Shown in pieces: positions 24,853-37,326 of a DNA stretch of 64,000 nt. Positions within the stretch are counted from its first letter, which is position 1, and each line of letters opens with the position of its first letter. The position numbers and the translations under genes are program-made. Source of the DNA: Branchiostoma floridae (taxonomy: Eukaryota; Chordata; Leptocardii; Amphioxiformes; Branchiostomatidae); the NCBI RefSeq assembly GCF_000003815.2, contig NC_049997.1:12220822-12284821 (forward strand), read 5' to 3'. The notes under the pieces are model-generated. The model was not told where the DNA came from. It worked only from the letters and a program-made list of their open reading frames with translations, and did no database searches.

Positions 24853-25137
24853 CCGGTGCAATGGCCAAGTGGGTAGAGTGTTTCGCCTTACATTCGATAG
24901 GTCGTGAGTTCGATCCCCGGCCGAGTCATACCAAAGACTTTAAAAATGGTACATGCTGCTGTATCTGCTTAGCACTCAGCATTCGGGAAAGAGTATGGAA
25001 GTTGAACACACCTGGTGACTACCAGTGGACTAGCCCCCTGCTGTAGTGATTGCGTTGTGTGGCCCAGGGCTAAGGAAACAGAGATGGGCGCCGCCCTATG
25101 TGCCATCAGGCGCGGGAAGGGTTTAACTTTAACTTAA
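24853..25137 (+). mobile_element. tRNA-derived SINE, forward copy
   Basis: A pol III A-box-like ATGGCCAAGTGGGTAGAG and a B-box-like GTGAGTTCGATCCCC lie about 30 bp apart at the 5' end (24861-24920). The body includes AGTGGACTAGCCCCCTGCTG and TGTGTGGCCCAGGGCTA, and the 3' tail is a TTAACTTTAACTTAAC simple repeat. The reverse-oriented copy at 27823-28079 has the same structure. The family could be a known lancelet SINE; I cannot check. Confidence 0.85.
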
Positions 25138-25139
25138 CT

Positions 25140-27822
25140 CCTTGCTTTCTAATACCCTGCAAGGAAGCACAAACCTTTAAGTAGCCTTCTACCTCAACAG
25201 TAATACTATCCAAGAAGAAAACTTCTAACTCAACAGTTATTATTTCAATCCCTGAGAACAATCCCTTTCTCAGCTGTAAGGACCACAACCCTGCTTATCT
25301 ATACAACTTGAACAAGAGTTCGGAACTGGTAAGTTAAGCCCAGGATTTGAACCCACGACCATCTGAACAAAAAACAGCAGTACAAGACTACAAGACATAC
25401 ATTCAACTTCATCATTTTCATGGCTTACTTTTTTCCATCAACACACATCATCCTTCCTTCTGTGGAAAAAATAGCTGACTACTTAAGCCAAAACTTTCCA
25501 CCCTCTAAGTCTCAGCTGCAGATAAGTTGTTTGAAAAGAAACTTGGAGCCTTCAACAGACAAGACGACAGGTGTTAGGTTCTTGAAGTGCTGGGTACTAT
25601 AGCTAGTAATTGAATTCCACGGCACAACGCCAAGGTGCATACCTGTATACTGTTTCCAACAACCTTCAACTTCAAGTTAACTTTTTCTCATTCTGAAACA
25701 TCAGCATGCATCCTTGCGTAGCCTTCGTATAACAAGAATGGAAAAGTAGAAAAGTTTGAGACGGATCGGCAATTAAAGTGATAATTAAACTTTTGATTAG
25801 TATGGTGAGTTTGTGTTAAAAATTATTATATATTAATACATCATCAATCACTTATCCAAACAATTCTCCTTATTAGAACCTGAATTAAGAAAATTCTTTC
25901 CTGTTTTATGCAACGTCAGGAGGATAATTCCTGGAAAATTCCAAGGACATTTACATCAATGTACTTAAAGTCACCGACCTGTACACAGGAAATTTGAGTA
26001 ACTCTAAGCCCCCCTACTCATCGATCAGCAAGGCTTCAAAAATCAAACACAAAGAGAATAACTTAAAACACATTTACATTTGTACCTATGGGTTGAAACA
26101 GACGAAAATTACATAAAGCTGCTGAGCATGGCCTACGTGACAAAACTGCTGTCTCCAATAATCGTATTTGTGATCAACCGACATTTGTGTAAATTCAGTT
26201 ATTCTTGCTTGGAAACTGCAGAGAAAAGGAGCAGTTGCTAAATTCAAAGTGCATTGGGCACGTGGTATTGGAAGGCGGAGCCTATCACCACCTTTTACCT
26301 TGCCAACCAAAGTCAGGTAACATTTGCATATCTACAATGTAGGTGAAGAGATCCCATGTTAAGTGCTTTTCCCTAGCTCAGGGATTGAACCTGTGTTCTG
26401 TTTGCTAAGGCTAGCCACTCGGCCACTTAACATTAGGAGATTAAAACAAATATACAGGAGAGCAATGAAATAGCCAAGAAACATGCCATCATCCTACAAG
26501 GTATTTCACTGCACTTTTTCCTCTCTGCTGGCTTTGTTAGAAAACTTCAAACAATCGATCTGAAACCACTCAGAGCTGCCAGCTTGGATGGAGCACTGCT
26601 TGACCTTGTTTAAAAGCCAGGAATTCTGAAATGTCAGCCCGTAATGTACTGTGTACACCCAACAAAACCTGGAAGGCTTCTGTAGGAATGGTCAACATCA
26701 GGACACATTGGGTATGCTCGGCTAATATCTATACAGATGTCTGGATGGGAAATTGGTAAATTGTTCCTACTGTCCGTTGTTTTACCTCCATGATATGGGA
26801 AATAATATTATACTAATATTTTTGTGTGTCTGTTTTCTTTGCACGTATTTCCAGATGCTAGCAACCTTAGGGGCACTCAAAGGAAGTTAGGTCAAAGGTC
26901 CTAGAATATTTTGTCAAAGGTTATCCCATTTCCTGTCTTTGTTTTATGAGTAAGAAAAGATGATCTCTGACCTTGCTACAGTGGTGTCGGGTTAAAGTAA
27001 ACCTGGCAGGAATGAAAGGGCACTTTACCTTACCCATGCCACAACAGAACCCCAACCCTGGTTATGTAACATACACAAACAAGCCCATCTCTTGTATTTT
27101 CACAAGGGCTCGTTCATTTTCAAACGTTTTTGGGGGTCCGTGGGACAAATTTTCAAGACCAACTTTTATAGGCACCATTAATATTTTATAGGGCCCCATA
27201 TGAAGTAAGCACAGATTTACTTGTAGAATTATAGAAAAAAGTAAAATATACCTTTTCTGAACAATCATTGTAAATTAGCACTGAAAAAAAATAAAATGCT
27301 TCATTCTATATGCATAGAAATCTTTTAAAAATCATGTCTATTTTATGTCAAGACCACAAGATATCAAAACATAGAGTCCTGTAGAAAGCGGTTACGGGCC
27401 CATAGTGCAATAATTTCTTCATTGTGCAAAGACCTTTGAACATACCAAATATCATAAACATTCCTTCGTAACTTCACTATGCACGGACCCATAAACATAA
27501 CCTTAGCTTCCCAGAAAAGATAATAAAGCATTAAAAAAATGGCATCATCTAACGCAGTTGTCAATAGAACTACTTTGGAAAACAGCAACCTTTAACAGGT
27601 CAGCGGGAATGTCTGGTTGTTTCTGGGGCAGAACGTCTTCTGGCAGACTGAAAATGGAACTAAATATTTACTCAGACCAAAAATACCTGAGAAGCTACCC
27701 ACAAAACAACTAGCAGGATCTGACTGACCTTCTTTTCCGAAGCTCTTCAAATGAAATGAAACAAAGGAATATACACTTCTAGTACTAACTATTGAGTAAT
27801 CAGTTTTCTGTTAGTTAGTTTG
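25140..27822. other. Mostly unique non-coding DNA
   Basis: No exons recognised. The only structure I see is weak tRNA-like B boxes in reverse (GGATTTGAACC near 25345 and the unit at 26365-26432). A 27-kb patch with CAAACGTTTTTGGGGGTCCG is unremarkable. Confidence 0.5.
26365..26432 (-). repeat. tRNA-like fragment, probably an old SINE head
   Basis: On the minus strand GTGGCCGAGTGGCTAGCC (A-box-like) is followed about 25 bp later by CAGGTTCAATCCCTGAGC (B-box-like). A full tRNA cloverleaf cannot be drawn convincingly because the acceptor stems do not pair, so a SINE head or pseudo-tRNA is preferred. Confidence 0.4.
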
Positions 27823-28079
27823 TTAAAGTCCTTCCCGCGCCTGATGGTGCATAAGGCAGTGCCAATCTCCGTTTCAGTAGCCCTGGGCCACACAACGCAA
27901 TCACTACAGCAGGGGGCTAGTCCACTGGTAGTGGTGTGTGTTCAACTTCCATACTCTTTCCCGAATGCTGAGTGCTAAGCAGAGAAAGCAGCATGTACCA
28001 TTTTTAAAGTCTTTGGTATGACTCGGCCGGAATCGAACTCACGTCCTACCAAATGCAAGGCGAACACTCTACCCACTAG
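27823..28079 (-). mobile_element. tRNA-derived SINE, reverse copy
   Basis: This is the reverse complement of the element at 24853-25137. It has a TTAAAGTC tail, CCCTGGGCCACACAACGCAA, CAGCAGGGGGCTAGTCCACT, then GGAATCGAACTCACG (inverted B box) and CACTCTACCCACTAG (inverted A box). The two copies differ by scattered substitutions and small indels. Confidence 0.85.
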
Positions 28080-30540
28080 CATCAGTTTTCTGAGTAAACA
28101 AAAATTAGAGATGTTTGTGTTAAAGTTAATAAACAGAAAACAGGCTTCAACAGAACTGATTCGGATTGAAGTAGTATTGCTACTAGTATATGTCCAGACA
28201 TAACTTGCAACTTACCACCCAAATATTAGACCATATTCTAGAATACTAGCAAAATGCAAATGTAAATGTTCAACAGCCAACTGCTTGATATTACATGTAC
28301 TTTATTGAAAGATTGGAACATTGATATGCACAAAAAGTAATTTGCGGCCAAATAATTCAAAGATAATTTCATAATTTCGGGCAAATTTGCAAAATAAATT
28401 AGATAAGGTAGGAGAACGCCTATATACAGGAAATAGAAGCATCATACAATGACACCCTAGCAGAATTGATCATAGTCCATTTGCCTTATTTAGAAATCTG
28501 TGTGCAAGTAATGCTAAAATGGCAGACATCAGAATCTTTAAATTGATGCAATTTCACTCTTGACAAAAGTCGTGACCTAAATAAGACACAACGTGACACC
28601 AGCCGTAACTGTTATGATATCACTTTAATCAATCATGATATATTAATGAAAATGCAATCTGTATACAGCAGGATTGGTGTAATCTAATATCAAACAGCTA
28701 AGGAGTACATGTGTAATGGTGTTACGGGGGCAAATTCAGGTGATCTTTGGCCTAGTAATGACGTATTTATCACTCACTGTTGCCTGAGTAGTGTTAGCAA
28801 TGACAATTTGCTTGCTTGGTGTGCCTTCTGATATTAATCTGCTTGTGTGAAGGGGTCATACTTAAATCCACTACCATGTCATTACAACATAAAAACAGGA
28901 TGTTACAACTGACAGATGCATATACACAATGTATCTAGTGCTTAACTTCAGCCTTTTCTACGAAGAAAGCTTAGAAAGCTTACTCATTTCTAGACAATGA
29001 TAACTGACGTCGACGTTATATTATGATGACGCTGTATCTGTATCTATATAGCCGGTATAACCGCCGTTCGGCGTAACNNNNNNNNNNNNNNNNNNNNNNN
29101 NNNNNNNNNNNNNNNNNNNNNNNNNNNNNNNNNNNNNNNNNNNNNNNNNNNNNNNNNNNNNNNNNNNNNNNNNNNNNATAAACAATTGGATGCGGTTCTT
29201 CATCCAGAAAACGTCATTAAGGTTTGGAAGCGTGGGTGGGCATTCACATGAATGGATGTATGTGAGGACCCCGGACTGATAGATAGGACAAGATAGGGAT
29301 GCGCACTGATGACAGAGCTGTGCATGACAATATAATTTCTCTCTCAGGGATATAATGAGGATCACCTTTATCAAGATTTGCGTTGCATTAGTGGAACAAA
29401 ATCCCATCGAGTTGTATCGTCCAATCATACTAAACAACACATCCTTAGTTAGGCAGGATGAACTTGATTCTATGGATGACATTTATTCTTGCATTGAAGT
29501 TAGAGTGAAGGGATCATAGGTACAGATCCAAAATACTGAAACTACAATGTAAGCATTCCGTGGCTAGATAGATGTAAACTTTTTTATTGTGACTAAAACA
29601 TATTGTTATTCCTAACACAAAGAAGAAAACTTAGCCGTTAGTGCTGGAAAAAGATGAAAACATCTGTATGGTCATTGATACGAGATTGTCACGAAAGCAT
29701 TCGGTTCTCTGCACAAGATACCTGAATTCTCCGCAAACATTATGTTAACTGTGTTTATCCACGTTTCTTTTGTCATTGGGGACCATAGGATGATTTTTTC
29801 AGGTATAGGTTCAGGTGGCCAATTAACCTCTGTACCTGTATGTGTACAAGTTACTTTACATACATGTACATGATGATTAAAAAAAGCAGAATGAAGAAAG
29901 TATGAAACACGTCTAGTCCAGAGCATCCAGAAATTGACAGCCGAAATACGAAAAAACATGGTAGGTTTTGATAGATGGATACTACTAGAGTGAAGTATGT
30001 CTGTCATTATGCTTATACACATCTGTAATAAACTGTTATGGTAGCAAACTACAAAGTGGCTGTAAATAGACATGTTTCTTCATAAATTACAGCTAAAATG
30101 CAAGGATATGAAGACATTACAGTGTTAGAGGAAGAGGACTCATCGTAATAAACCCTCTAGAAACCAATCTGTTTTTCTTAACTTAATCTTCTACCAGATT
30201 CCCTACTTCCCTGACTCATCAATAATATCAAGTTTGCACAGCCTTAAGGATGTCATGGTAGTGTCCCCTAGGTACTTAAGAGATTAGATTATGGCACAGC
30301 ATCAATTTTGATACACCTTAAGTATGTTGGATGCTGAGCGACATCAATGCATTAATCAAGACTGACAACTACATCAGTCTTACCTTAATAGGGCTTAACA
30401 ACATTGTCAAGGGAGTGAAGGGGGGGAAAGTCTACAGTCCCAGTTTTTCAATGCACAGAAGATGTGTTAGGAATGTGGTAGTCACTGTAGGAGTGTACAA
30501 GGTATATGTTTAACTATTGACAATACCGATAACAGATAAA
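28080..30540. other. Unique non-coding DNA including a scaffold gap
   Basis: Two longish open frames (29021-29482 spanning the gap, and 29672-30073, both minus) have no recognisable motifs. The first is broken by N bases. Neither has a coding-like neighbour. I call no gene here. Confidence 0.45.
29078..29177. other. Assembly gap, exactly 100 N
   Basis: A run of 100 N, the conventional placeholder for a gap of unknown size. The true distance across it is therefore unknown. Confidence 0.99.
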
Positions 30541-30542
30541 AA

Positions 30543-30645
30543 CCCTTCCCACACCTTAAAGTGTACAGGGCGGTGCCCATCTCTATAGCTCTTGGGCCGC
30601 ACAGTTGTGCAAGCACTACAGGAGGGTGCAAGTCCATCGTATATT
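30543..30645 (-). mobile_element. Truncated SINE fragment
   Basis: ACCCTTCCCACACC, GGCGGTGCCCATCTC, CTTGGGCCGCACAG and GCACTACAGGAGG.GCAAGTCCA follow the order of the 3' body of the SINE at 27823-28079 but with many differences. The tRNA-like head is absent. Confidence 0.6.
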
Positions 30646-30807
30646 TGTCACATTCAACTTGACAGCATTCATGTTAATCATGTACATGTACATGTATGTG
30701 GGTGATGTCAGTATTTGTAATGAAAAAACAACTTTTCTGACTATTTCAACGTTAAGTACAGAAGATTGAAACTAGTCTGGACTTGGTTGCAAATTGAACG
30801 TGATTAA

Positions 30808-31139
30808 GGCACGATCTAGACACAGTTTTTCCCGATATCTGCGAGCCGACAACCTCTCGCGACAGCTTTTTTTCAGCGTCTAGATGGAACTGCAATATTA
30901 CTATAAAGATATCGGCAGAATTTCTCCCGAAACGCCCGATAGCTTGGCAGGGGTCCCCGACAACTTCCGCGCGCGTGTAGATGCGTCCGACTTCGGGAGG
31001 ACTCATTAGCATATAACACGGGCTCATTAGGCTATATAGCTGTTTATGACTGCAAGCACCACGGGTGTCCCGCAGCCAGCGTTCCAGATCCCTCCCGACA
31101 TCTCCACAGATATCGGTAAAAACTGTGTCTAGATTGGGC
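30808..31139. mobile_element. TIR element GGCACGATCTAGACACAG, copy 1
   Basis: The left end GGCACGATCTAGACACAG leads into TTTTTCCCGATATC. The reverse complement of the right end is TGCCCAATCTAGACACAG and then TTTTTACCGATATC. TAA/TTA-type flanks stand on each side, suggesting a TA target. No transposase is present. The element appears again, inverted, at 52771-53138. Confidence 0.85.
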
Positions 31140-31435
31140 ATAAGCAATGGTTGGTAACCAGTAAAAAGACCCAAGGTGTTACTTTGAAGGTTAGCTCCCG
31201 TATGCACCATTTGGTTCAATGTTCTTGGAGATTTCGCAGCTGGTTGCCACAACGTATTACTTATAAGGCTGACTTATAAGATACATGTATTGCAAAGTGC
31301 TGTAATAATAATATATTGGCTTACTAATGTGATTTAATCATGAATTCATTATGGTGACAGTGTGTTATATACCGGTATGCCTTTGTTTGATTTAATATTA
31401 CTGGAAATTTTGCAGATGGCTGTCACTATATGTGT

Positions 31436-31640
31436 CATGAGTAAAAGCTAGTGATGCTGTACAGTGACAGTAACATGGGTTCTAAATATGATTTCATATC
31501 TACAATAATTATGTGAGCGAACAGGCATATCACCATGTGTCATACAAAAGTAAATGATACTGTACAGTGATAGGAACATAAATTTGTTCAAAATATGATT
31601 TCATATTTACAACAATTTTATGATTTCATATTTACAACAT
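31436..31640 (+). repeat. About 104-bp tandem duplication
   Basis: GATGCTGTACAGTGACAG...AATATGATTTCATATCTACA (near 31452) recurs as GATACTGTACAGTGATAG...AATATGATTTCATATTTACA (near 31556). A third ATGATTTCATATTTACAACA follows at about 31620. Confidence 0.65.
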
Positions 31641-32321
31641 TTTCAAAAAAACTTATGGGGGAATACACAGGTTTTGAATGTAAAATTCCATGCCAACTAA
31701 TTTGGCACTTGTATGTGTGGGAGAGCTTACTGAATGAAAAATGAGGTGCAAAGTAAGGTGGAAAAAATAACCAAGGGGGTTAAAGGGGATAAAGTAAGGA
31801 TCAAGGGATACACTAATCTCCTAACACCTTGGTAGATTAACGACTAAACACAGCATAGGTGACGTCGGTGAATTAATCATGAACTAAGACAGGCGTTTAA
31901 AGCCATGGGAGATTAACCCAACGTTAAGGTCTTAAGTTTCAGGTGTTTTGCTTTAGGCGCTTAAGGCAGAAAACAGATGTTGGTTTCATTCGTTAAGGTG
32001 AAACTATAGCTTTTAAAGCCACAAGCTTAGAACAGGCATTAACAGCAGGAAAGATGTCGTCTTACGTGGGATGAAAAAAGACCTATAATTATTCAAATTT
32101 TTGTGTTTTTCCCCCCAGCTTAGGGATAAATTAATACTCTACGTTAACAGGCAAGAGAATAGCTTAGTGTGAATTTAGCTGGGTAAAAAAAGAACAAGTG
32201 ACCATAGGTAACATATAGTCTGTGACGTAATTATGGTTTCTATGTCGGTTGTGTTGTCTTCTGTGGTGTGCGACATTGTGTTTGTATCACATATAGGACA
32301 CATCACATCGACTTATACCAA

Positions 32322-32439
32322 AAACTTACTTAAAAGCTAACGTATTACTATCAAATGTAAAACTTACTTTAAAGCTAACGTATTACTATCAAATGTAAAA
32401 CTTACTTTAAAGCTAACGTATTACTATCAAATGTAAAAC
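32322..32439 (+). repeat. 40-bp tandem repeat, three near-identical units
   Basis: Units contain AACTTACTTTAAAGCTAACG followed by TATTACTATCAAATGTAA. Three copies stand head to tail, the last two identical. Confidence 0.9.
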
Positions 32440-32547
32440 ACAATCCTGTATGCATCAACCCTCCAGTCACAGAGTAACTATAGCTATTCAGCAAGTTATT
32501 AATGTTTAGCACAAATAATGTGACTGATGATGATGAAATACATCCTT

Positions 32548-32965
32548 GCTGATGGGTATTCTGGTTATGTTGGTTTTCCAGGAAGAAATATCTTCCTGGA
32601 CAGACCAATTTTCATATGTATGCTTTTTAATTTCATCTGCTATCTTGCATTACTAATTATATAATTACATGAATGATTTCAAAGATTTTTTACACATCTT
32701 TATTCTTTTATATATAGAATCTTAACATCTGGCCGATGAGCTGCCTAACATTATTTCAAGGCTGTAAATGCTTTGGTTGAATCCTGATGATTTTATTAGG
32801 TGAGGCCATATGAGACGAATTTGGGGACTTTTGATAGCTTTCCTGTAATTACCATTCTTCAAAGTACAGTCTTCCTGCTTGGTATTCCAGTTATGTTGGT
32901 TTTCCAGGAAGAACTGTCTTCCTGGACAGACTAATTTTCATGCGTATGCTTTTTAATTTCAAACA
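32548..32965 (+). repeat. Spaced direct repeat of about 90 bp
   Basis: GGTATTC(T/C)(G/A)GTTATGTTGG, TTTTCCAGGAAGAA and CTTCCTGGACAGAC, then TATGCTTTTTAATTTCA occur in the same order at 32558-32637 and 32880-32963. The CCAGGAAGA..TCTTCCTGG part can pair within each copy. Confidence 0.75.
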
Positions 32966-33251
32966 CTATTTCCATATCAGAGGCACCTGACAAAAAACAA
33001 AATAGTTAGTCATTTGCTTCCTTTTTTTACAAAAACAACTTTGACTTGATTTTTTTTACTGCAATCTTTTTCTTGTTGTCAACTTCCTTGTTCAACAGTA
33101 TCTCAAAGCTAGCACCCATTTTTTCTACCTCGAAGAGAAAGAATTTAAGTGAGCTCAGTTTTCTTTAAGTCACTGAAGAGCTATACTGCCAGTGTTTGGG
33201 GTTCACTGTACCAGGAAAAATTTCGCTAGCTCGACACGCACAAGTATAATG

Positions 33252-33641
33252 TAGGGTTCTCCCCAGAATTTTTTAGTATAGTGGAGGGGCTGGCAAAAAT
33301 AACCTGAAACAATGTGCTGCGCTTTCATGAAAATGAGTTCATTTTGCAATGACAGAGGGTGTCAAATACTACAAACATAATATATTATAGTGATTCCTTT
33401 GTTGTGGATTAGCAAAACGACTATTGTTTTGATCATCGCCCATTCACAAGTTTTTGCAGACAATGCCGACTGGAAAAGTGATGCCAGTTGGCACAAAAAT
33501 CTGTGAATTTTCATCAATTTTAGCAAAACTAACCAAGAAAATAGGGAAGAAACACACTAAATTTCAAAAGTAGTATAGTGGAGCTGGGCTAGGAGTATAG
33601 TGGAGGGCCTCCGTTATTCCATCCTCTGGGGAGGACTCTGC
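33252..33641. mobile_element. hAT-like element with GGGTTCTCCCCAGA ends
   Basis: The left edge TAGGGTTCTCCCCAGAATTT is mirrored by TCTGGGGAGGACTCTGC at the right. Subterminal AGTATAGTGGAGG words occur three times (left once, right twice). The ends resemble hAT termini, but a matching 8-bp flank is not visible. No coding remains. Confidence 0.6.
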
Positions 33642-33833
33642 AATGAACGGTGGACCACGTAACATTTCATCCTAATGACAGAATTTACCCTTTCTGGGTA
33701 TGCATTCAAACTCGTAACCTTTTGTCTAGAGACACAGTTGTAAACCGCAGGACTATATGCATGCTAGCAAGCCATGCATAATAAAAAGTTTAGGTTATAC
33801 ACCTGGTTTATGGGTCTCTGGGTGATGCAAATA

Positions 33834-34045
33834 TACTGTAAATGCATTTAAGTTCGCAGGGATTTAATTTCGCGGTAGCGGGGAAAAGGACTTTTCGTGG
33901 CGGTTTTAATTTCGCGGTAACACCATAGACTGCAGTCTAATACCATAATAGAAAAATGTTCGCGGTGGTTTTAAGTTTGTGGTGAAGTGGTCACTGCGAA
34001 AACCGCAAACATTAATCCACCGCGAACTTTTCTGTATTTACAGTA
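33834..34045 (-). mobile_element. TACTGTAAATGCA MITE, copy 2 (inverted)
   Basis: It starts TACTGTAAATGCATTTAAG and ends TGTATTTACAGTA. The interior (TTTCGCGGTAGCGGGGAAAA, then GTTCGCGGTGGTTTTAAG) is the reverse complement of copy 1. Confidence 0.9.
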
Positions 34046-34812
34046 CTAGCAGCCACGTCCTTTTTGTGGGGGTAGATGCCTATGCTATCATCAACGTGCA
34101 AATGCACAGGTCCCAGGGCAGATGTATTTGACCCATGACTACCTTAAAGTCATAAAGTCTGTCCCTGCCTGAGCGATTATTTCATAGTGACTGGAAATGT
34201 TGCTAGAACATGGCTCAAAATACTGCTCTTTTTTTGGAAAATTGGAACATACCCCTAATCTTTTATTGTTGATGCAACACCCAGTTACATGAACATGTAG
34301 TTGTGTGTTTCATACCTAAAGGAACTATTATATACAACTTACAAAATCTTGAAATTAAATCTAGAATTGCGGTTCATCCTAATTTTTCGACCTTGAAGTT
34401 CTGTTGGCAGGTTTAGGGTACAATCTATCTTTTAGGCTACAATCTCTATTTCTAACATGAAAGCTCTTCTGTGTTGATATAATCCATATTGAATTTTTAA
34501 GCTTTGTATCCAACATTTTTTTGTACACCTGAAGTTTAAAGTCAGCTTCAAGCTTTATTGAACATCACCTTTCTGTCTAAGGAAAATGAAAACAAATGTT
34601 TTTGCCTGTACTAAGCATATTAAAGGACAGAATCTAGCTTCTAGAAATTCACTTCCTTCATATACAGATTTTGCTTGGTCAGGTAAACTCCCATCAAAGG
34701 GGTGAATAATATGGTCCCCTAGGGAGGGCAGCTGCCTTAAGAGTCTTGCCCCAGTGAAGGCTTTATTTGCTTACATTTCTTTTGATTTACACCAATGACG
34801 TCAGTGAAGGAG

Positions 34813-35009
34813 TACTGTAAATGCAGAGATGTTCGCAGTGGTTTTATGTTCGCGGTTTTCGTGGTGAATTCTTAAAACCACCGTGAACCTTTCTCCATGG
34901 CAGTAAGAGACTGCAGTGCATGGTACCGCCAACTTAAAACCACCGCTAGCAGTCCTTTTTCCCGCTACCGCAAAATTGATTCCCCGCAAACTTAAATACA
35001 TTTACAGTA
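34813..35009 (+). mobile_element. TACTGTAAATGCA MITE, copy 3
   Basis: It runs from TACTGTAAATGCAGAGATG to ACATTTACAGTA with GTTCGCGGTTTTCG and CTTAAAACCACCG internally. Orientation is as copy 1. It lies directly beside the 1.1-kb repeat that begins at 35028. Confidence 0.9.
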
Positions 35010-35027
35010 CATGACAGGGAAAGATTG

Positions 35028-36104
35028 TTACCTCCATGAAATGTCATGGAGGTTATATTTTACCCTGTGTTTGTCTGTGTGTCTGTCTGTCTGTGTGTGT
35101 GTGTGTAAACAAGATAACTCAAGAACGGCTTGGTGGATTGGTTTCATACTTGGTGTGTTGGTAGGGTGTGATGAAAGCTGGAAATGATTAGATTTTGGGC
35201 CCCCTAGCGGCTTCCCTTGGTACTGCAGCGCAACTTCCGGTTTTGCTATCTCGGTGTTCTGAACAAGCTATGGCCACGATTTTTGAGTATTAGATAGCTC
35301 TTGTGCTCAGAAAGAAATGACATAAGTTTGGGCCCCCTAGCGTCTAGTTTTGGGATAGCAGGGGCATTTTTGTCAAAAACTTCTGAAGACGATAACTCAA
35401 GAAGGGAACAACGGATTTTCATGATTTTTGGTATGTAGGTACCTTAGACAATGTTGTACAAGATAAGATACTAATTATGCAAAATAGGAGCACATTTGCA
35501 TAATTAATGAGATTATTCTATCATAGCAGTTTTTTCAATGTACCTCTTGTTCCAGACATGCTATGGTTTAGGTGGTATATAGCTTTCAGTGTCATGAAAA
35601 AGAGGGGCAAGTTTCAGCCCTCTAACATTTAATTTCGGAACTGCAGGGGCGTTTTTGTCAAGACACTCAAAAGAGGATAACTGCAGAAAGGAAAGACAGA
35701 TTGGCATCATATTAGGTATGCGGGTACCTTAGGCAAAGATGTTCATAATGATATACATGTTATGCAAATGAGGGCTTAATTTGCATAATTAATGAGCAAA
35801 TTGTATAATTCCATTGTTTTCAATAACTGGACTTCAATAAATGTAACAACACATGTTAATTATGATAGGTGGAATATAAGCAGATACCAAATATGGTAAT
35901 GAGGAACGTATTTGCATAATTTATGTAAAAATTGCAAAACCGCTTTATGATTAATAATGGGAATTTTATAATTGTGACATGTGTACGTTAGTCAATGATG
36001 ATCAACACCATGCATAAATTATGTTAATGTGTTAGTCAATTGCATGCAATTTACGAAAACTCTAAATTTTCATGGATGTATGAGGTCGTCGAACTCTAGT
36101 TCTC
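35028..36104 (+). repeat. 1.1-kb unclassified dispersed repeat, copy A
   Basis: The start is TTACCTCCATGAAATGTCAT within a CCTCCATGA..TCATGGAGG palindrome, followed by a short TG/TCTG simple repeat. The end is TATGAGGTCGTCGAACTCTAG. Inside, a module (GATAACTC..AAGAAGG, a GGTAT.. and ACCTTAG.CAA segment, then TTTGCATAATTAATGA) recurs two to three times with 250-280 bp spacing. No coding frame is present. Copy B at 45129-46202 has the same orientation and is over 90% identical in many stretches by eye. Confidence 0.85.
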
Positions 36105-36455
36105 TTTGTTTTATGTATTGACGGTCTATGTGAGTAATACTACTATAAATTCACTTACATTTGTGGAAGTTTTTTTCAGCACGTTTTAGATTTGCTTTAC
36201 AGATAGTAAATACTTTTTCTTCTGATCCTCTTTTTCGTTTTCTGCTCTTACTTCCCTTTTACTTTAAATGTCATACAACCATTGAAATAAATTGGGACAG
36301 CCTTGGTAGCCCACCTGGCTGAACAGCTTGTGTAAAATCATTTAAAGACTTTAAAGCACTACCTTTCCATAAATGTTAAACCACTGGCTTTACTAAAACC
36401 ACAAGATTTAGGCAGCACCTGAGGTCTGGGATCCCACACAACGCAGACTCCGTGG

Positions 36456-36664
36456 GTAAAGCTAGTTCACCTTTATCTGCTGGGTAACCTATATCCGTTG
36501 TATTAAAAAAACAGGGTAAGTCGACGGACGGTGGTTCAAAAATTGCATCTTTTCAAACTACTGTAGATTGAAACCTCCGTCCGTCTACGTGATATACCCA
36601 TAAATAACCTGTTTTAGATACAACGGCTATAGGTTACCCTGCGGATAAAGGTGAAGTAGTGTTA
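36456..36664. mobile_element. MITE with GCTAGTTCACCTTTATC ends, copy 1
   Basis: The left end GCTAGTTCACCTTTATC is mirrored by GGATAAAGGTGAAGTAGTG at the right. A second internal pair (GACGGACGGTGGTTCAAA and TTGAAACCTCCGTCCGTC) extends the fold, giving an almost complete hairpin. The copy at 41962-42177 shares both parts. Confidence 0.85.
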
Positions 36665-36840
36665 GCTGGAGAAATAGTTTGCATTGCCTAAATACATTGA
36701 AAAATTTGTGAGAAACTCAGTTATCTGCATGGCCATATAGTACACATTTGCTTCCAAACAAATTGTTCTCCAATCAATATCCCGATTCGAACCTATCTCT
36801 ATCTCTATCACTTTTTTTTCAATCAGGATGGGGCGGTCTG

Positions 36841-37326
36841 CAGGCTTTTAGCTAGGATTTTATCATCGGGGTTTAAATTTCTCGGTGAGTTGCTGTAAGT
36901 GATATAGATGCCACTATATTGTAGGGGGGTCCGGGGGCATCCACCTTCCATGGTGCAGAGTTTTCAAGAGTTTTACGTTAAAATGGTATATTCTGAGGTA
37001 TCCTGATGGGCAAAATTACTGTCAGAGAGGTCACACTCACAGTAGAAGACTGTGACCACAAATGACCTAGTGGCATGCCTGCTCAATCAGAATTTCATGC
37101 TTGTCAGAGGATCTGCTCCCCAGTGTAAGGGCCTCTAGTGCACCCAATTTCTTATTTTTAGAAAAGCACCTCCAAATGACGCCATATACACTAGTCTGTG
37201 TAACACAAACTCTGCTGTCCGGGGCTGTAACTGGCCCCTCCCCGCAGTGGCCGGCAGATTTTGGGCGGGACATGTGTAAGCGAGATTTAATCAGGCTACA
37301 TATACACATGCCTGGCTAAAAGCCTG
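36841..37326. mobile_element. TIR element with CAGGCTTTTAGC ends
   Basis: The left edge CAGGCTTTTAGCTAGG is mirrored by CCTGGCTAAAAGCCTG at the right. Flanks GCGGTCTG and TGGGGCAG are not a clean duplication. Two overlapping open frames in the right half have no recognisable motif. Probably a non-autonomous DNA transposon of about 486 bp, perhaps hAT. Confidence 0.6.

Noticed and set aside
24861-24925. Functional tRNA gene
   Set aside because: A and B boxes are present, but the flanks do not form an acceptor stem, and the same unit with the same 3' body recurs at 27.8 kb, so it is a SINE head.
29021-29482. 153-aa minus-strand frame
   Set aside because: It runs through the 100-N gap, so its length is artificial, and it has no motif.
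30752-31252. 166-aa minus-strand open frame
   Set aside because: It is almost entirely a frame through the TIR element at 30808-31139, and the inverted copy at 52771 does not keep it open.
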